From the NCBI GenBank assembly GCA_951813295.1, contig CATOTI010000001.1, forward strand, positions 930,001 through 994,000: DNA of 64,000 nt, written 5' to 3'. Under the pieces are notes generated by a model that did no database searches, had not been told where the DNA came from, and was given only the letters and a program-made list of their open reading frames with translations. This document shows, piece by piece, positions 63,678 to 64,000 of the stretch (position 1 is the stretch's first letter; each line of letters opens with the position of its first letter). This stretch comes from an uncultured Pseudomonadales bacterium. Its GTDB lineage: Bacteria > Pseudomonadota > Gammaproteobacteria > Pseudomonadales > Azotimanducaceae. Made by a program: the position numbers and the translations under genes.

Positions 63678-64000
63678 GCAACGGGAAGCTGAGCCGACGC
63701 GGACTCTTCAAGGTTTCCGCCATCGTCGGCGGCGGTCTGATGATGGAGCTGACGTTGCCGTCCGCTATAGCAGCCGAAGACGAAGCACTCGTGCGCTCCA
63801 ACGAGCTCAACGTCTACATCAAAATCGATTCCGACGGCCAGATCACGATCTATTCCAGCGTGCCGGAGATGGGCCAGGGCATCAGAACGACCCTGCCCAT
63901 GGTGATCGCGGAAGAAATGGGCGCGCGTTGGGAAGACGTCGAGGTGATCGATGCTCCACTCGACCCGTCGAAGTATGGCCTTCAAGGCGCAGGCGGGTCG
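63674..64000 (+). CDS. iorB: Molybdopterin-binding hydroxylase subunit, N-terminus only
   Basis: The gene runs off the right edge; 109 codons are visible. It has a twin-arginine signal ([24 protein letters not shown]). Then [31 protein letters not shown] follows IorB-type molybdopterin subunits, which are exported, unlike most xanthine dehydrogenase relatives. Its electrons go to the 2Fe-2S subunit. The substrate is unknown. Confidence 0.88.
   Translation, partial: MSNGKLSRRGLFKVSAIVGGGLMMELTLPSAIAAEDEALVRSNELNVYIKIDSDGQITIYSSVPEMGQGIRTTLPMVIAEEMGARWEDVEVIDAPLDPSKYGLQGAGGS

Overview
The window is gene-dense, GC-rich chromosomal DNA, probably from a free-living, aerobic gammaproteobacterium. 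The pointers are lpxC (lipid A, so Gram-negative), a full psp envelope-stress locus with PspF and a sigma-54 type promoter, the order dnaX-ybaB-recR-rnd-ycgL-ycgN, DusA, HrpA, and periplasmic quinoprotein and Tat-exported enzymes. I see no rRNA, tRNA, CRISPR array, insertion sequence or phage module. No gene-free stretch exceeds about 190 bases; the longest are the pspA/pspF intergenic region (36599-36783) and the lpxC leader (12760-12939).

Layout. 1-4063: a Fe-S aldo/keto reductase end, then larC-larB-larE (nickel-pincer cofactor synthesis) and a second aldo/keto reductase in one overlapping operon, with no LarA in view. 4081-11863: a lipoprotein sulfatase, a PQQ dehydrogenase with a cytochrome c, two NTF2/DUF6265-type proteins, a luciferase-like monooxygenase and an MFS transporter. 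11860-16310: a MacA/MacB-like efflux system in three genes, followed by lpxC behind a hairpin-rich leader. 16464-21745: dusA, a TerB-like protein, an SpoIIE-type phosphatase with a STAS antagonist, and a bufferin/HvfABC-type RiPP operon whose precursor has ten EGKCG motifs. 21891-28818: hrpA, a VWA protein with its MoxR ATPase, and small genes. 28354-32887: the ycgN-ycgL-rnd-recR-ybaB-dnaX housekeeping block. 32897-38537: a GDPD, then the psp locus (pspA, pspB, a PspC-domain protein, a DUF2807 protein, a frameshifted small PspB-like gene, divergent pspF) and a PheC-like protein.

38543-46362 is a catabolic island: Rieske oxygenase, hpaE, hpaG-like, hpaR and hpaH genes of homoprotocatechuate-type meta-cleavage, an NTF2-like protein and a double-length class III CoA transferase. 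46457-54744 carries a secreted NTF2-like protein, nitronate monooxygenase, glpK, glpD, a second sulfatase and a Tat-exported amidase. 54748-58574 holds a LURP/Tubby-like protein, a truncated beta-lactamase-family gene, a GrdB-like gene interrupted by an in-frame UGA, an amidohydrolase and its TetR regulator. 58631-64000 holds an APC permease, a PNPOx-like protein, an N-acetyltransferase with an altered catalytic triad, a gamma-glutamyltransferase, and the start of an isoquinoline oxidoreductase-type molybdenum hydroxylase.

The observations most worth a second look are: (1) the GrdB-like gene, where UGA sits where I expect a Cys of a CxxC pair and is followed by a perfect hairpin with a SECIS-like position, which suggests a selenoprotein; (2) the bufferin-type operon with an enlarged ten-motif precursor; (3) the lar cofactor operon without LarA; (4) a quinoprotein with a WDLD (lanthanide-type) motif and no vicinal disulfide; (5) a psp locus with a sigma-54-like promoter, a perfect palindrome and a broken PspB-like gene. 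None could be checked against databases here.
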